DNA from: Bombus terrestris
Taxonomy: Eukaryota; Arthropoda; Insecta; Hymenoptera; Apidae
NCBI RefSeq assembly: GCF_910591885.1
Contig: NC_063269.1
Location: 3,782,001-3,846,000, forward strand
Length of the DNA: 64,000 nucleotides
Direction of reading: 5' to 3'
The first letter of the stretch is position 1. Each line of letters starts with the position of its first letter. Under the pieces are notes generated by a model. It did not search any database, was not told the DNA's origin, and saw only the letters and a list, made by a program, of their open reading frames with translations. Shown here one piece after another: positions 12,461 through 26,000 of this stretch. A program made the translations under genes and the position numbers.

Positions 12461-13666
12461 TTTTGCAACTGTACTTTTAAAACGCAAGATTTGTTTTAAA
12501 TTCAGAAAACTTTAACCTAAAAACGAATAAAATAAATAAAAAAATGAGCATTGTGTAATAATATTGTTTATGTCATATTCCTAATAACAGCAAGTACACT
12601 TACACATACGTATATATAATCCAACAGGTTAAGTATAAACTTCACTATATATTGAATATGTAACTAATAAAGTTAAAAGAAATGATCATATTTTATAATT
12701 ATAATTACAATATAAATTTTTATTCTTATATATGACACCCTTTCTACATTTTATAATATAATTAAACATAGATAGTGCTTTATAAAAAGTATAGCAAAAT
12801 CAGATAAAATACATATAAAATGTAAGATTTTGATATATATTTAGCATTTGAAAACGTACTTTCTAACTATTGAACAATATGTACTTTAGTATGAATTTCA
12901 CTTGTATACTTTGAACTTCAATTCTTTAGCTCATTTTGAGGTAACTACCGGTGAATAATAGCAATCCGCCATTTTATCTTTTTAAGAATATATATATATA
13001 TATATCTAAACCAATTCTATATTCCGCGAAGTTTAATTTTTTGAATTTAATTGACTAACTCGAACTTTACATAGCGAATTCGAAAAAGCGATTTGTGTGT
13101 TAGTTATAAGAAGTTGATAAAAATGATAGATTAGTATTCTAAATTTATTGCATGTTATAAGTTATTATTATGAATGTAACTGAATATCACGTTTTGAATT
13201 TTAAATTAAACAGTCATGACTGTATGCGCATTTATATATTATTCTGTTGATTTGAAATTTTGTTGTAAGAAATGCAAAAAGAAATATTGGATTTTTGTAG
13301 TACATGTAAATCGAGTCGAGTTCTACGTCGCAGTTTTTCAAGATATTAATTTATGAAGCAAGATGATTACACAAGGTAGGGATAAGACATTAACTATCAA
13401 CATCTTTTTTGAATATTTATATTTCAATATACATATCACGCTTATACTTACAAATAACACATTGTACAAAATAAATATTCATAGTATGTACATATCAACT
13501 TTAAGGACGTAGATGCAAATCTAGAAGCTATTAGTTACTGTTTTCTTACCTCTTTTAAAAAAGTCTTTTACGTTATATTAATATTAATTACAAATGTTAA
13601 ATAAGTCATCTTTTGAACTTTTATCTCGTGCAAGTTAAAATCATAGGAAGGAATGAATATATGTAT
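12461..13666. other. Intergenic DNA between NBAS 3' end and XPA 5' end
   Basis: This is AT-rich spacer between two minus-strand genes. It should hold the XPA promoter and the NBAS 3' untranslated region and poly(A) site. A minus-strand AATAAA at 13144-13149 is one candidate for NBAS. An (AT)n run sits at about 12988-13005. No coding frame with splice support is seen. Confidence 0.5.
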
Positions 13667-16600
13667 TTATTTCCTCATTAGAAGTTCGCAACAAGTACCA
13701 AATGTAGCTAAAGATGGTGGTATATCTTCCATTAATCTAATTATGCATAAGGCATGCGCTATATGTTTTCCTTTTTTTAATTCTCGTATAAGAATTTCTG
13801 CATTTTCCTTTACATCTGTTAGAGATCGATTCACAAAGACATGTTCAATGATTCGATCAAATATTTCGTGATTCGGGTCGAAGTATGCCGTTAAATTTTT
13901 CAAAAATAACATTTCTAGTATTGGTGCTGACAATGTTAATTCCTAAAACATAAAATAACATTAGTAGGAATATGTAAAATAAAAGCATGAACTTGTTGAT
14001 GTACGTGCTTGTGCATACTTTATGTCTTTCCATAAGAATATTTACTGCTTCTTCATGAAATTCTGAATTATCCATATCCAACCTAATATAAATTGCATGC
14101 TCAAGAGGAATTTCTTCTGTGTTCAAAAATTCTTTGAGGACCTAATACAAATAAAAAAAAAATAATGAGTTATATTTAATAAATTGGTTATAATCTAATA
14201 AGTTGTATTTTAATAAGAAATTTACATTTTTTGAAGATAATCCTTCTATTAATTCTTTATATTCTTCAAAACTTTGTTTGCTATGTTTATTTTTATCTTT
14301 TTCCATAATAAAGGCATTAACTAGTTTCATCATTTTTAAAATTGGATGTTTATTAACTTTTGTATATTGAGAATCTTCAAATTGTGGCCATTGTAATAAC
14401 AATTTCTTTGCCTCATAAAAATGATCAACATTCCTTATTTTACTAAATATTTTTTCAAAAGCTTCAAAGCGATCTTTTTCTGTTATACATTCCCCTATAT
14501 CTTTTATTAGAGAAGTATTATTTTCTATACACAGTTCTTTATTTAAAATGTCTTTTTTGTTCCCTACGTTTTCTATTATATCTTCATCTGAAAAGTTGCC
14601 CCAATTATCAGTCCATTCTATATCATTTTTGTCATTAGATTCAGATGAACTCATCTTAATTTTATCTTTCTCGTTACGTCGCGAATTTTCTGTCGAAACT
14701 TCCTCCCCTTTTGATTTTCCAGTAGATACACTTGAACTTTGTGTTTGAACAATATTAAATTCATCTAACTTTTTATGATCTTCAATCTTATCGTCGTTTT
14801 CCGTTTTAATGTCGTGATGTAACTCAAGAAATTCCATCTTATTTATTCCGCAACTTTTAAATAAACATGTTTGCCAATATTCAAATGGTTTATAAATGTC
14901 AAATTTTTTGCATTTGTGAGCTGTATTCATCGTTTTTAATATTAAACTCAATGGATTAAACGAATATAAATCTGTAAAATAATAATCTTTATATGTGCTT
15001 TTGTATAATTCCAAACAATAATAATACACTGAAGTTTGTATGTATAGCATTGTTTGTGGTAGTTCCATTAAAACATTATGTATTTCTTCTATATAATTCT
15101 TATGTACACTAAATAAATATGCCATGCCTAATAACCAATCCTGTTGTATAGTATACTTTGTACACTCTAAAAATACTAAAATAAAAAAAGAAATTATCAT
15201 TTATCCAGTATTTAACTTATATACATTTCCGTTTAGGTGAATACATAATACTTACAGTGATTAATATCACTTACTTCCACACCATAACAAAATGTTTCAT
15301 TCAACATAGTTATCCTTAAAAGAGCACGACAGCATTTGAGCTGTGTATTTTGCAAATCTGGCATTGAATAATTTATGTATTTCGTATCGAGTTCACTAAG
15401 TTTACAATTTTTATGTAAATCTTCATAAAAACATGGGAAACTTTGAATGTCATCATCTTCTATAGGATTTTCATATCTTGTGTCATTATCCTGATTATTT
15501 GAGAAATTAAATTTTAATCTAGATTTCCAAAAATTTGTGTCGCTTATATTTTTTATTAAACTAAATGCTGAATCTTTCATAACATTTGCAGAAGTTTTTA
15601 CTATCTCAGTAGAAGCTTCCAAAACTTTTGGGACAAATTCTTTAGTTTCTATTTGCGGCTGTAAATTGATGATAATTTAGTATAGTTCTATATTTTTTGT
15701 TAGAGGTGGTATTTTTTAATAAATTTCTTACAGTAGTTAATGCATCTATAAATTCATCTTCACTATCTGCGTCTTCACTATCATTGAAATCATCAGATAG
15801 TAAAGGTATCCACAATTCTAAATTTTTATGTAACATTTGTATTTCTATTAAATATATTTGATCTAGTGCTTTGCTCAGCATATCACTAGGTCCATTGTTT
15901 ATTGCAAACCATAAACATTTTTGCCTAGTTTTCAGATCTTCGTAATCTCCACAAAATCCTAATTCTAAAGCAACTGTCCAGGCAGGAATATAGTTATTTT
16001 GCATTAATTGCTGACAGGTAGCAGCACAAACATTAAAGTCCTTTACCTATTATATTATATTATAGATCGATTATCTGCAATTAAATATTAAATACTAGCT
16101 TTAAAATAACTCTACCTCAAGTGCTTTTTTTGCAATTAACTCCAAAACCTTTCCTTCCCGCATTCTACTATTATTCCTCTCTATTCGTAAGTAATTCGCT
16201 AACGTTAATAATCTCTGACGACTTTTATGAGCATCTACCCTCTTATTTAAACAGTCCTTTATCAACTGTAGTCTGTCTTGCATTAATCGCACTTGAAGTG
16301 GTAATATATCAATATAAAATTCATTCAAAATTTGAAGCGAATTAATGAGATCGTACTCTTCTTTTATCTGTGCATTATCATCTATGATTAGATGAAGGCA
16401 AGCTCTGAAATTATATTATTTATAAAAGTTAAAGTAGGAAAACAGTGCAAGAACTAAAAACACTTACCTAGCTAATTCCATATTAGAGTCAGTTAAGGAT
16501 TTTGAGCTATTAAAATACTCCTTACTAGCATCTAAAATTAAATTCACTGTTTTTTCATAAGACACTTTCAATAAAGACTGTTCATTTTTCTTAGTCTCAA

Positions 16601-19600
16601 TTAAAGCAGTGCAATTTTGTATGTTAGATTTAACTCCTGATACCAAACGTGCTGATACACAGATTTCAAAACAAATTTCTATGTCAATACATGTAAAAAT
16701 TAGACTATGAATTTCTAACATTTCATTTAATAATTGAGCCCATTGTTTTTCATCTGGAGGTGGTACTCTTAAATTAAACAGAGAACATTTTGAAATACAA
16801 AACATTCTTACAAAAAGGATATTAAAAAATAAAAAATGCCTAGTCACCTTTTGTTTAAACTTCTTGCCATTTGAATCAGTAGTTGTTTTGCAGCATCAGG
16901 ATTACTCTTATTTTTTCGCAGTACATGTAGTGTAGTTTTAACGCCATATTTATTTAAAATTTTTGTACATTCAAGTTCTTTATCAAGCTCTTCTAGTAGA
17001 GTGTTTATTGCATCTATTCTTCTCATTTCACGATCTTTGGCGATGGAATCTACAATACGTATTGCTTTTTCATACATATTAGGATCATTGCAAGCGTATA
17101 TGCAATCTAACGCTAAAATTGCAATATTCTCTATCATTTGAAGAATCTCATCATCTTGAGATTGTTTTAAGTATTCAAAAAGTTTAACTGGTAACTTTAA
17201 GTCTTCTTTACTAGTAGACACTAAGTAGTCACTAAATAAATGTCTCTGTAATTCTCCGCCCAGATACTGACTTCTTCTTTTTATAAATGATAATAGGAAA
17301 CTTTTTATATCATCAACAAAGCTTTCTTCACTAGTCATGCTCATTAGCAATTTAATTTTTTCCAAATTAGATAATTTTTGTAATTGATCTAAAGATAGGT
17401 CTTCTATATAAATTTTGTAAATGATATCGTCTAAAGTTTCCAAATCTAGCAACAAATTGTCTAATCCATTAATATTATGTAATTTGGCAATTTTTATTAA
17501 TTGCAAAGCATTATCAATCATACAACTATTCCTCTCGATCTGATAAGCTCGTGACTCGTACCATTTTTGTAACAATTCTGGTGTAAGTAATGTGTTTCTG
17601 TATATAGTTAACGATGGATCATATTCATAAAGTGATTGTGATTTATCATCGCTTTCTAAGTTAATTATCTCATTGAATTCAGCTTTCTCAGCCCAATCTT
17701 TTTGTCGTAATTCACGCTGATCAAACAGAAATAATTGTCCATCAATGTCGCATTCTGGTAGAAGTTTTTTATACTTCAATGGATTTAAAGTCTCTGGAAA
17801 GAAACTAATAATAGCTAACCAATGAGGTAACAAACATTCACCATAGTAAGTGAACATAATTTCAACTCCTCGACAATCTCCATCCTTCGCAAATTTAATT
17901 GCATTTTCAACAGCTGAAAGCTGTCGAAATTCTTCGTAAAAGTTTTTATCGTACTTTAACGAGGAATTTAAAATAATCTCGTATGTAAGTAACTTATCTA
18001 GATGATCTAGAAGCTTCCTTCTATATTTAATTAAATCCTTTTGAGCGTCAGATAAATGTTTAATATCGATCTTTTCCAGCACTTGATTTATTTTCTGTAT
18101 CTGTCTTAAGCTTATACTAGCTTCATCCATTTCACTCCACTCTTCATCAATATTATCTATTACAAATTTTCCATTGTCACAAGTACCAATTGCTACTAAA
18201 GTTTCCAGGTTAGCACCTTTTAAACCAAAATTTAATAATTCTCTTGCTGCTTCGATAGTATCTGGAACTCGAGTAATGCATTCATGTAAGACCCAAGATC
18301 TTTTTGTAACTTTACTTAAATGTTCTTGAATAGCATTTAATGATAATTCAGATTTTCTCCATTGTGTCTGATATACCAAATCTGTATCCAAATTATATGT
18401 ATTTGCTAAAGCCAATGCCTCTTCATATTCCTATAATACAACCTTTTGGTTACTTTAGTTTCAGCTATTTTGAATTTCATAAATACTCATACCTCTATAT
18501 CAATTTTTCTTGAATAAAGTTCTTCAGGTGTAGTACTTTTAAGTCCAAGGATTCTATATGTTCTAAATAATACTCTTGACTTCTTCTTTTTAGGCTGAAA
18601 TCTTTCAATGTCAGTGATAGAATACAAGGTACTTTGCATTAAATTAGTTGTATAATTTAATATACTAGCTGGTTGTAGTTCATCACTTTCTTCTTCACTT
18701 TCTGAAGAGGCTTCTTGAAAATTGAATTAATATGTTATATTATATTATACGTATAGAAAATATGTACTCTCTAATTAAGAACTGTAGCACAAACCTGATG
18801 TTTGACTTTCTGTATTAGATTCTCTGTTCCGTTTTTTACTTGTTATGTATGTTTCACAATCTAAACATAAAAAACCTCGATCTGAACCAAGTTCATGTAT
18901 TTGTGGTTGCCCAGCTAAAAATTCAGGGCTTGAACCTAAAAGATTCTTTAAGTCGGTTGTAGAACATACAGAAGTGGATCCAGAACATCTTGTAATTATA
19001 ATTGCCTTTAAAAATATCAATAAATTAAAATTAACATGACCATGTATTTAAATATATGTATGTACATTTAAATAATAAACATTACCTCTTCTGACCACCA
19101 GCCAATATCTATTGGATGGAATTCAGTAACACCTGGTGGAAACTTTTTTGTTTTTGCATGTCCTAAAGGATTAGGTATATTAAAGTCTGGTTGCTCTGAT
19201 AATTTCCATTTTCTTTGTATCAACAAAGTTGGTAATCTCCATAAGGATATTGAACCATCTGTATGTAAACATGTTAAAAATCTATTATTTGGAGAGATTT
19301 TTACTTTAAATATGATAGATTCTGGTTGCAAGTTTAATGTGGGGATAATGTTCCATATGGAAAATCTTGACTTAGTTTTCGATTCATCATCGAAAGTAAA
19401 TGACAACTTGCAATATGGATATTCATTCAGGGGGCGCCAAGATGTTAATCCACTGTCTGAAGCTGTTGACTGTAATGTTTTATATAGTTCAGGATGTTGT
19501 ATTTCCTAAATTGATATATATAAAAAATATAAAAAAGTACATTAATTACCATTAATTTCTGTGATATTGTATTTCCAGCAACATAAAATAAGCTATGTTT

Positions 19601-20455
19601 TTCATCATAAACAACAGCATTTATTCCATTTTTATAAAAGGTGCCAAAAGAAAATTCATAATTTGCTTCAAATTCATTAGTTGTTGAAATGTGATATGAT
19701 TTGAGTAAACCGCTGTATGTGATTAACATAAATTCATAAGACCATTTGTCAGATTGTGTCCTTGGTTTGAGAAATATCATAGAAGCTATTGCATCACCAG
19801 CTTCTAAAATATGAGGATTTTGGGATATTGTTTTTGGACTGATATTAAAAATATTGTTCCCCAGAGCATTGTAAAAGGAAGCATAACCATTGCTAGATGC
19901 TAATACTAAAAGTGTCCCATCTGGACTCCAAACTAGTTTACGCCATTGTGGGAAAGCATCCTTTGGTACTAAAATAATAAAACATACATGAATTTTTGAA
20001 GTCTAGACAGGTTTAAGAAATCATATAAATTTACCGGAAGCTTTCCCAACAACTGAAGAATATTCATCTTTTGCTTTTCGAATTTCTATGACATTTTCTT
20101 GTAAAACAGCAAGTAAACGTCCATGATCTCCAATTGCAAATTTCCATGGTAGAGTAAGACTAATTTGTTGTGATATACTTTCTGGTAAAGAATACCTATT
20201 GTTAAGATATCTAAGTGCATTTTTTATTGTCCCTGTCGTAGGCAATATTACAGAATCATTTTTGCATTTCTGAAATAGATATTGTATTATAAATGCGTAA
20301 GAATTGTAGATGATGTAGAATGCGTCTCATTCCAGATTTCTTTTGAACAAGTTACAGTGTAAACTTACTATTAATTCTGGCTCTTGCTCGCGAATAAAAT
20401 ATTCTAACAATTCATAAAGTATTGGTTTATTTGATGACTCGTTTGAATTAACCAT
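13667..20455 (-). CDS. NBAS: NBAS (neuroblastoma-amplified sequence) homologue, NRZ/Dsl1 tether subunit with Sec39 domain
   Basis: NBAS joins ZW10 and RINT1 in the NRZ complex, which tethers COPI vesicles at the ER; it is also linked to nonsense-mediated decay. Fourteen exons join in phase: 20455-20369, 20269-20035, 19968-19550, 19505-19086, 19005-18795, 18713-18493, 18430-16848, 16767-16468, 16404-16116, 16040-15732, 15658-15256, 15175-14226, 14141-14019 and 13942-13667. They give about 1941 aa. Residues about 30-460 match the N-terminal propeller (LLAVLQENVIEIRKAKD; IDIGWWSEE). STTPEELYSRKI and NLDTDLVYQTQWRKS (about 510-555) open the Sec39 region, with SWVLHECI and VSYEKTVNLILDASKEYFNSS further on. 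Human NBAS is 2371 aa; most of the difference falls after residue about 1550, where an acidic Ser-rich linker with EWTDNWGNFSDED (about 1675-1690) replaces conserved helical repeats. The conserved end resumes at LLLQWPQF. The first ATG was chosen because PILYELLEYF fits the family N-terminus. Confidence 0.95.
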
Positions 20456-20861
20456 TTTGTAATCAGAAACATAACCTACTACGTTGACGAAAACATAGAT
20501 CTGAGGTGGCAGTCAGGAGTGAAATCAGTCAGAATCTGATAAGTCACTAGTCAACGTTATATTCTTGAAAAGGAGATAAATTTAAATGAAAATTATTTGA
20601 GTATTTTCAAACATGTTAAGGGGAAATTTTAATTATCAAAAGAATTATGCATGTTTTGTTAAAAATAATTTAGAATAATTGAACAGTATTGATGTGGTCA
20701 GAGCTTGGTATCTCTATAGAAGTTGCATAAAGCACATGTGTAATATAATCACAGTGCATACATGTGAATTTCAAAATACAAACTTGGTCGTGCCTGCAGT
20801 TGTCAACAGGATTGCGTGAACCTTTTATTTTTACAATTAGAATTTCTTAAATATTTGTAAA
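20456..20861. promoter_or_regulatory. Probable bidirectional promoter between NBAS and CSN2
   Basis: The start codons of the minus-strand NBAS gene and the plus-strand CSN2 gene are 406 bp apart, head to head, with no other feature between. Both 5' UTRs and both core promoters must fit here unless one has a distant untranslated exon. I see no clear TATA box, which suits housekeeping genes. Confidence 0.55.
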
Positions 20862-23050
20862 ATGTCAGACGGTGAAGATGATTTTATGTGTGAGGAAGAG
20901 GAAGATTATGGTCTTGTGAGTATTTGTGTACTTAGGAAGGAAATGTTGATATACTGAGAATGATTTTGGTTAAGAAATAGGTTAGAATTTTGATCTTGAC
21001 GTATATGAAATTTAAAAATAGTCTAGAAGTATCTTGTAATGCTTAAATAATAGCAAATAATGTTGCTTAGATTTTGTTTAATAACAATAAAGACGTTGAA
21101 GTTATATTATAATTTAAATTTGCTTAGGTTATGCTGATGCTTTCAAGATGACACTTTTTATGTTTTCTTTGCTTAGCTATGATAACCGATTGTTTTAGAA
21201 TAAAATCAATTTCAAAATGATATTGTTTTTTTAATAATTTTAGGAATACTCTGAAGACTCAAATTCAGAACCTGATGTTGATTTAGAAAATCAATATTAT
21301 AATAGTAAAGCTTTAAAAGAGGATGATCCAAAAGCAGCTCTACAAAGTTTTCAGAAAGTTTTGGATTTAGAGGGAGGAGAGAAGGGCGAATGGGGTTTCA
21401 AGGCTTTGAAGCAAATGATAAAAATTAATTTTAAATTGGTACATCATTAGATTAGTGATATATTTATAAGATATACTTATATTTGCTATGATGCTTGATT
21501 CTTCCAGGGTAATTATAAGGAAATGATGGCAAGATATAAGCAATTATTAACTTACATTAAAAGTGCAGTTACTAGAAACCATTCAGAAAAATCAATAAAT
21601 TCCATATTAGATTATATTAGTACCTCAAAGAATGTGAGTAATATACTAATGCAAATTATAAACTAATTTAGATTTCAAACATATTTGCTTCTTATTGTAT
21701 CTTACAGATGGAATTATTACAAGATTTTTATGAAACTACTTTAGATGCGTTAAAGGATGCCAAAAATGATAGGTTATGGTTTAAAACTAATACAAAATTG
21801 GGAAAGTTATACTTTGATCGATCAGATTTTAACAAATTAGCAAAGATATTAAAACAACTTCATCAAAGTTGCCAGGTAGAATTTCTCTAATTATATTATT
21901 AAATGAGAATTATTAGTACAATACACATGTATCCCATTTTATTAGACTGATGATGGGGAGGATGATTTGAAGAAGGGTACGCAACTTTTGGAAATCTATG
22001 CATTAGAAATACAAATGTATACAGCACAAAAGAATAACAAGAAATTAAAGACTTTATATGAACAAAGTTTACATATTAAAAGTGCTATACCACATCCATT
22101 AATAATGGGTGTCATTAGAGGTAGTATAGTCCAAATTAAAAATGGGATTACTTAAATATATCTAATAACATAAAATAAAACTTTTTATTTATTTATAAAA
22201 GAATGTGGAGGAAAAATGCATTTAAGAGAAGGTGAATTTGAAAGAGCACACACTGATTTCTTTGAAGCTTTCAAAAATTATGATGAATCCGGATCACCAA
22301 GACGTACTACATGTCTGAAATATTTAGTTCTAGCAAATATGTAAGTAAAAAATTAAACAGGTGAAATAGCATATTGTAATATTAATATACTCTGCCGTTA
22401 ATGCTTAAATGTATATAAAAACAGGCTTATGAAATCTGGTATCAATCCATTTGACTCCCAGGAAGCGAAACCATACAAAAATGATCCAGAGATCTTGGCA
22501 ATGACAAACTTAGTAGTCAGTTACCAAAATAATGATATTAATCAGTTTGAATTAATTTTAAAACAAAACAGGAATAATATAATGGATGATCCTTTCATAA
22601 GAGAACATATCGAAGATTTGTTACGTAATATACGAACACAGGTATATGCGGTACACGTACTCTATATGTATCAGGAATTTCGAAAATCTAAACATAACAT
22701 GTATTTACGTAATTTTGCAGGTTTTAATCAAATTAATTAAACCATACACTAGAATTTACATCCCTTTTATAAGCAAAGAATTAAATATCGATGTATCAGA
22801 GGTTGAAAGTCTCTTAGTGTCTTGTATTTTGGATAGTACTATCCGTGGTCGTATTGACCAGGTAATGCAACAAATTTTATATCATTTAAAAGTTATTTAT
22901 TTGCTTCATCGTATATCAAATTGTATACAGGTGAACCAAGTGCTCGAATTGGATAAAAAATCAGTATGCGCGGCGCGTTATAACGCTCTTGATAAGTGGA
23001 CAGGACAGTTACACTCTCTGCATTTAACTATAGTAAATAAGATGTCGTAA
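20862..23050 (+). CDS. COPS2: COP9 signalosome complex subunit 2 (CSN2, alien)
   Basis: CSN2 is a core subunit of the COP9 signalosome, which removes NEDD8 from cullins and so controls SCF-type ubiquitin ligases; it contacts the cullin-RBX1 arm. Exons are 20862-20915, 21244-21438, 21508-21633, 21708-21875, 21946-22120, 22202-22340, 22425-22641, 22721-22861 and 22931-23050. They join in phase to 444 aa (human 443). The acidic N-terminus (MSDGEDDFMCEEEEDYG, then EYSEDSNSEPDVDLENQYYN) is nearly invariant in animals. TPR-like helices run from about residue 30 to 300 (DPKAALQSFQKVLDLE; GTQLLEIYALEIQMYTAQKN). The PCI domain follows at about 320-420 (VLIKLIKPYTRIYIPFISKE; RGRIDQVNQVLELD). A single extra Gly in LEGGEKGEWGF explains the length difference. 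An AATAAA at 23143-23148 is the likely poly(A) signal. It shares its 5' spacer with NBAS. Confidence 0.98.
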
Positions 23051-26000
23051 ATGGCATGATGCGCGTGAATTTAAAATAACATCGACCTTAAAATAATATA
23101 TTGTATAGTATATCATAAATACCTGTCTCCGATTATATGAAAAATAAAATCTGTTGTGATATAATAAATTTAGGATTTTAATACGGTTCGCTTATTATAC
23201 CTTCTCATTGTGATACTCTTTCTTGTTACTTTTTGCGTTTATCTATTTATTGTATACTATGAATCAAATCAATTCAAGTCAATTCATTTAGTCACATAGG
23301 CTATGCTATCTTTCTATAATCATTGATTTTCTGTTAAGTTGGTATCAAGGGTATTGAGTTGTTTCAAAAATATTACGAGATCATGAACGGATGCAATGTT
23401 GCGGATAAGCTATAGTTCCTTGTTCGCTTCCGACACGATACTTTGTCAAGTGTCCGATCTCTTGAATTCTGTCCAATCAATCAAATTTAGAGTACGTTAT
23501 TTTTTGCACGTCTATTTTTCGATATACGAGTATGAGAACTATATTCAATCGATTTCTATTTTGCAGTTTTGCATTTCCTTAAAGATCGAGTTAACAATTA
23601 ACAAAAGGAGAATTACTTTATTGCGTCTTTTTTTTGGTGCATGCTTATTAATTTACATGTATTATTCAATAAAAAGTTGTTACAGTTTCTTACGTGCAGT
23701 GACGATAACGAAACGTCAGATATAGTTTACTTATTTGTCGATCGCATTATCGAAAGTAGTTGATCAATTTCTTGAAATTTCGAAATTCGTAAGTTTCAAT
23801 TAACGAAATTCTATTTATCCGTTCTAATTTCTATGCAAGTTCGATACAACTGAACACCCTGTAGAAGGAAGTGCTTCAACAGAAGGATGACGAACGTGCC
23901 GTCTCGGTGGAACTGCACGACTGGTTTTAGCTCCGTTTCAAGCATTGTTATTCAGTCTACGTTCGCGCCTATGTAAATGTTGGTTAACCCCAGGCAGGAC
24001 GGGCGGCAGGGTCCCTAGGCTCGTCCTACATCCTCACTGCTACGGGATGGTATAATCCTCTCGTCCTCGAACAGGTTCATCCTCATCCTCGCCACGTTTA
24101 AGGTGGCAGCTTGCAAAGCCACAGAAACTTACTTTGTGAGAAAATCAATTTAGAAAGTAAAATCAGCAACAAATATAGCGGATTGTTGATTTTCATTTTC
24201 CATTTCGTAAGACGGATATTTTCATGAAGATGGCTTTCCTTATTTCAATTTTCACGATTAATTGTCAGAGAATTATTCCTGTTCTTATGATTTTCCTAAT
24301 ATTTAAAAAATCTATGAAAGTTTTGGACGATCGCATTTAGAAGTATAGAGAAGTCGTCTATAGAAATATCCCCATGCATTTCTATGTATTTTCGTATTAA
24401 GGTTCCAGGGAGTGGTGGTTAGAGCTGCAGTCGGCGTGATTAGCGGGCATGCGAGTATACGCGTGAAACGACGTCGACGATAACGACTATGTCGACGGAA
24501 TCCCAACGTTAATTGGCACTTGCAATCAAAGCACGGCTCGAAATATCTACTGGTATTCACGTGGCTTTTCCACGGATTTTGAAATGAAACTTTCCTCGAA
24601 ATCTTCTTCTCAACGAAGAGATAGAACTCGTGGAACAATCGAAGTGATTCATCCTTCAGATCGATGATTCAGTATTAAGATTCCTTTGATCAAAGTTGGA
24701 AAAAGGAGGAGGAAAGTTTATTAAGTTTATCAACCCTTTCGAGTCTCGATGATGCTTTGATCTGGGAAAAGTGATACGAGTTAGAATAACGAGTGATTAT
24801 TATAAAGAATACTCTTTCAGATGAAAATAACATAAAGTCAACAAGAAATCATAGATCCGACTGAACGTTAATGAACCAGTATTTCTCATCTCTTTTTCTC
24901 TTTCGATTCCTTTTTTTCTCTAATTCGAACATCACGTCCGTTGCAGGTTCATGTTGCAACGTACACGAGGGACGTAGCTCGTGCAGCTGTGAGTAGATTC
25001 CACCCTTTGAGAAGAGTTAATTTAAGTGAAAACTCCATTTTCAGTGTCTCTTCCGTTGGAGGATGCCCCACGGGTCTACGCTGTACGTTGAGAAAAAAGA
25101 AATATTCGAGTTTTATACCTCGTTGCCGTGCGCATAACTACAGGGATAGGTTATCTTCCACAATTTTGAGACGTCTTTCAACGAATTTCGGAAGTTCCAA
25201 CTTTTTTCAGGTGGATTAATTGTTAGATCTGGTTTAACTTTGTTAGATAGCCGGTAAAACAACAACAATAGGAAAGAATAGATAGAAAGGGGATAGAGAG
25301 CAGCATCGACGTCAAGACGTTTATTATATCGTCTATTCTATTCCATCTTGGCTGATTAATTTTCAACCGATGGTTGAAAGATTTAAGAATTAAGGATAGT
25401 GGTCAATGGTAACGCGGAATGATGCTATCTAATTTTCACGCGACAATTTTTATTAAATTTCACCAATTTCTCAACGTAATATCACATTGGGAGGCGAACG
25501 AACAAAAATTTTATTTTATATCAGTATCAGCACTCAAGAGGAAATCGTCGCGACGAACGATAATCTTTTTGACGATAATCCCGCAAGAAATAAGTTTTAG
25601 TAAAAACGATCGTCAACGACAACTCACAAGGGGATATACATCATAGGAACAAGCAATACAGTGTTTTTCGTCGTCGTGCGGCGTCACCACGCTATATGTC
25701 GGCAGAGCAGCATAATTTCTCAAGTATTGTTCGCGCCTCGCGTCGATTTATCCAGCTGCTAAGGTGGGAAAGGTAGGTCGACAATTCCCGTGAAACGTTG
25801 GCTGGAATGGTACGACGAAGGGGATTGCAACACATCTGCCAGTTTTTAGCGGCGTCGCCATATATCATAAGTGCGAGTGAAACGTTCAGGACGGAGAGGG
25901 CCACTGGCTGAGCCATCTATCTTATACGGCTTAACTTGCTGTGTATCCGATGTACACGCGTGAGCGCGTGTGCAAACACTTACGGTAAAGCGAGCGAATC

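Noticed and set aside
12461..12487. Upstream extension of XPA by nine codons
   Set aside because: The first codon of that extension is TTG, not ATG. The first ATG at 12460 gives a protein of the normal family length.
25692..25916. Minus-strand 74-codon frame (MAQPVALSVLNVSLALMIYG...) that looks protein-like
   Set aside because: No known family, no flanking splice sites in phase, and other open frames overlap it, as everywhere in this GC-richer region.
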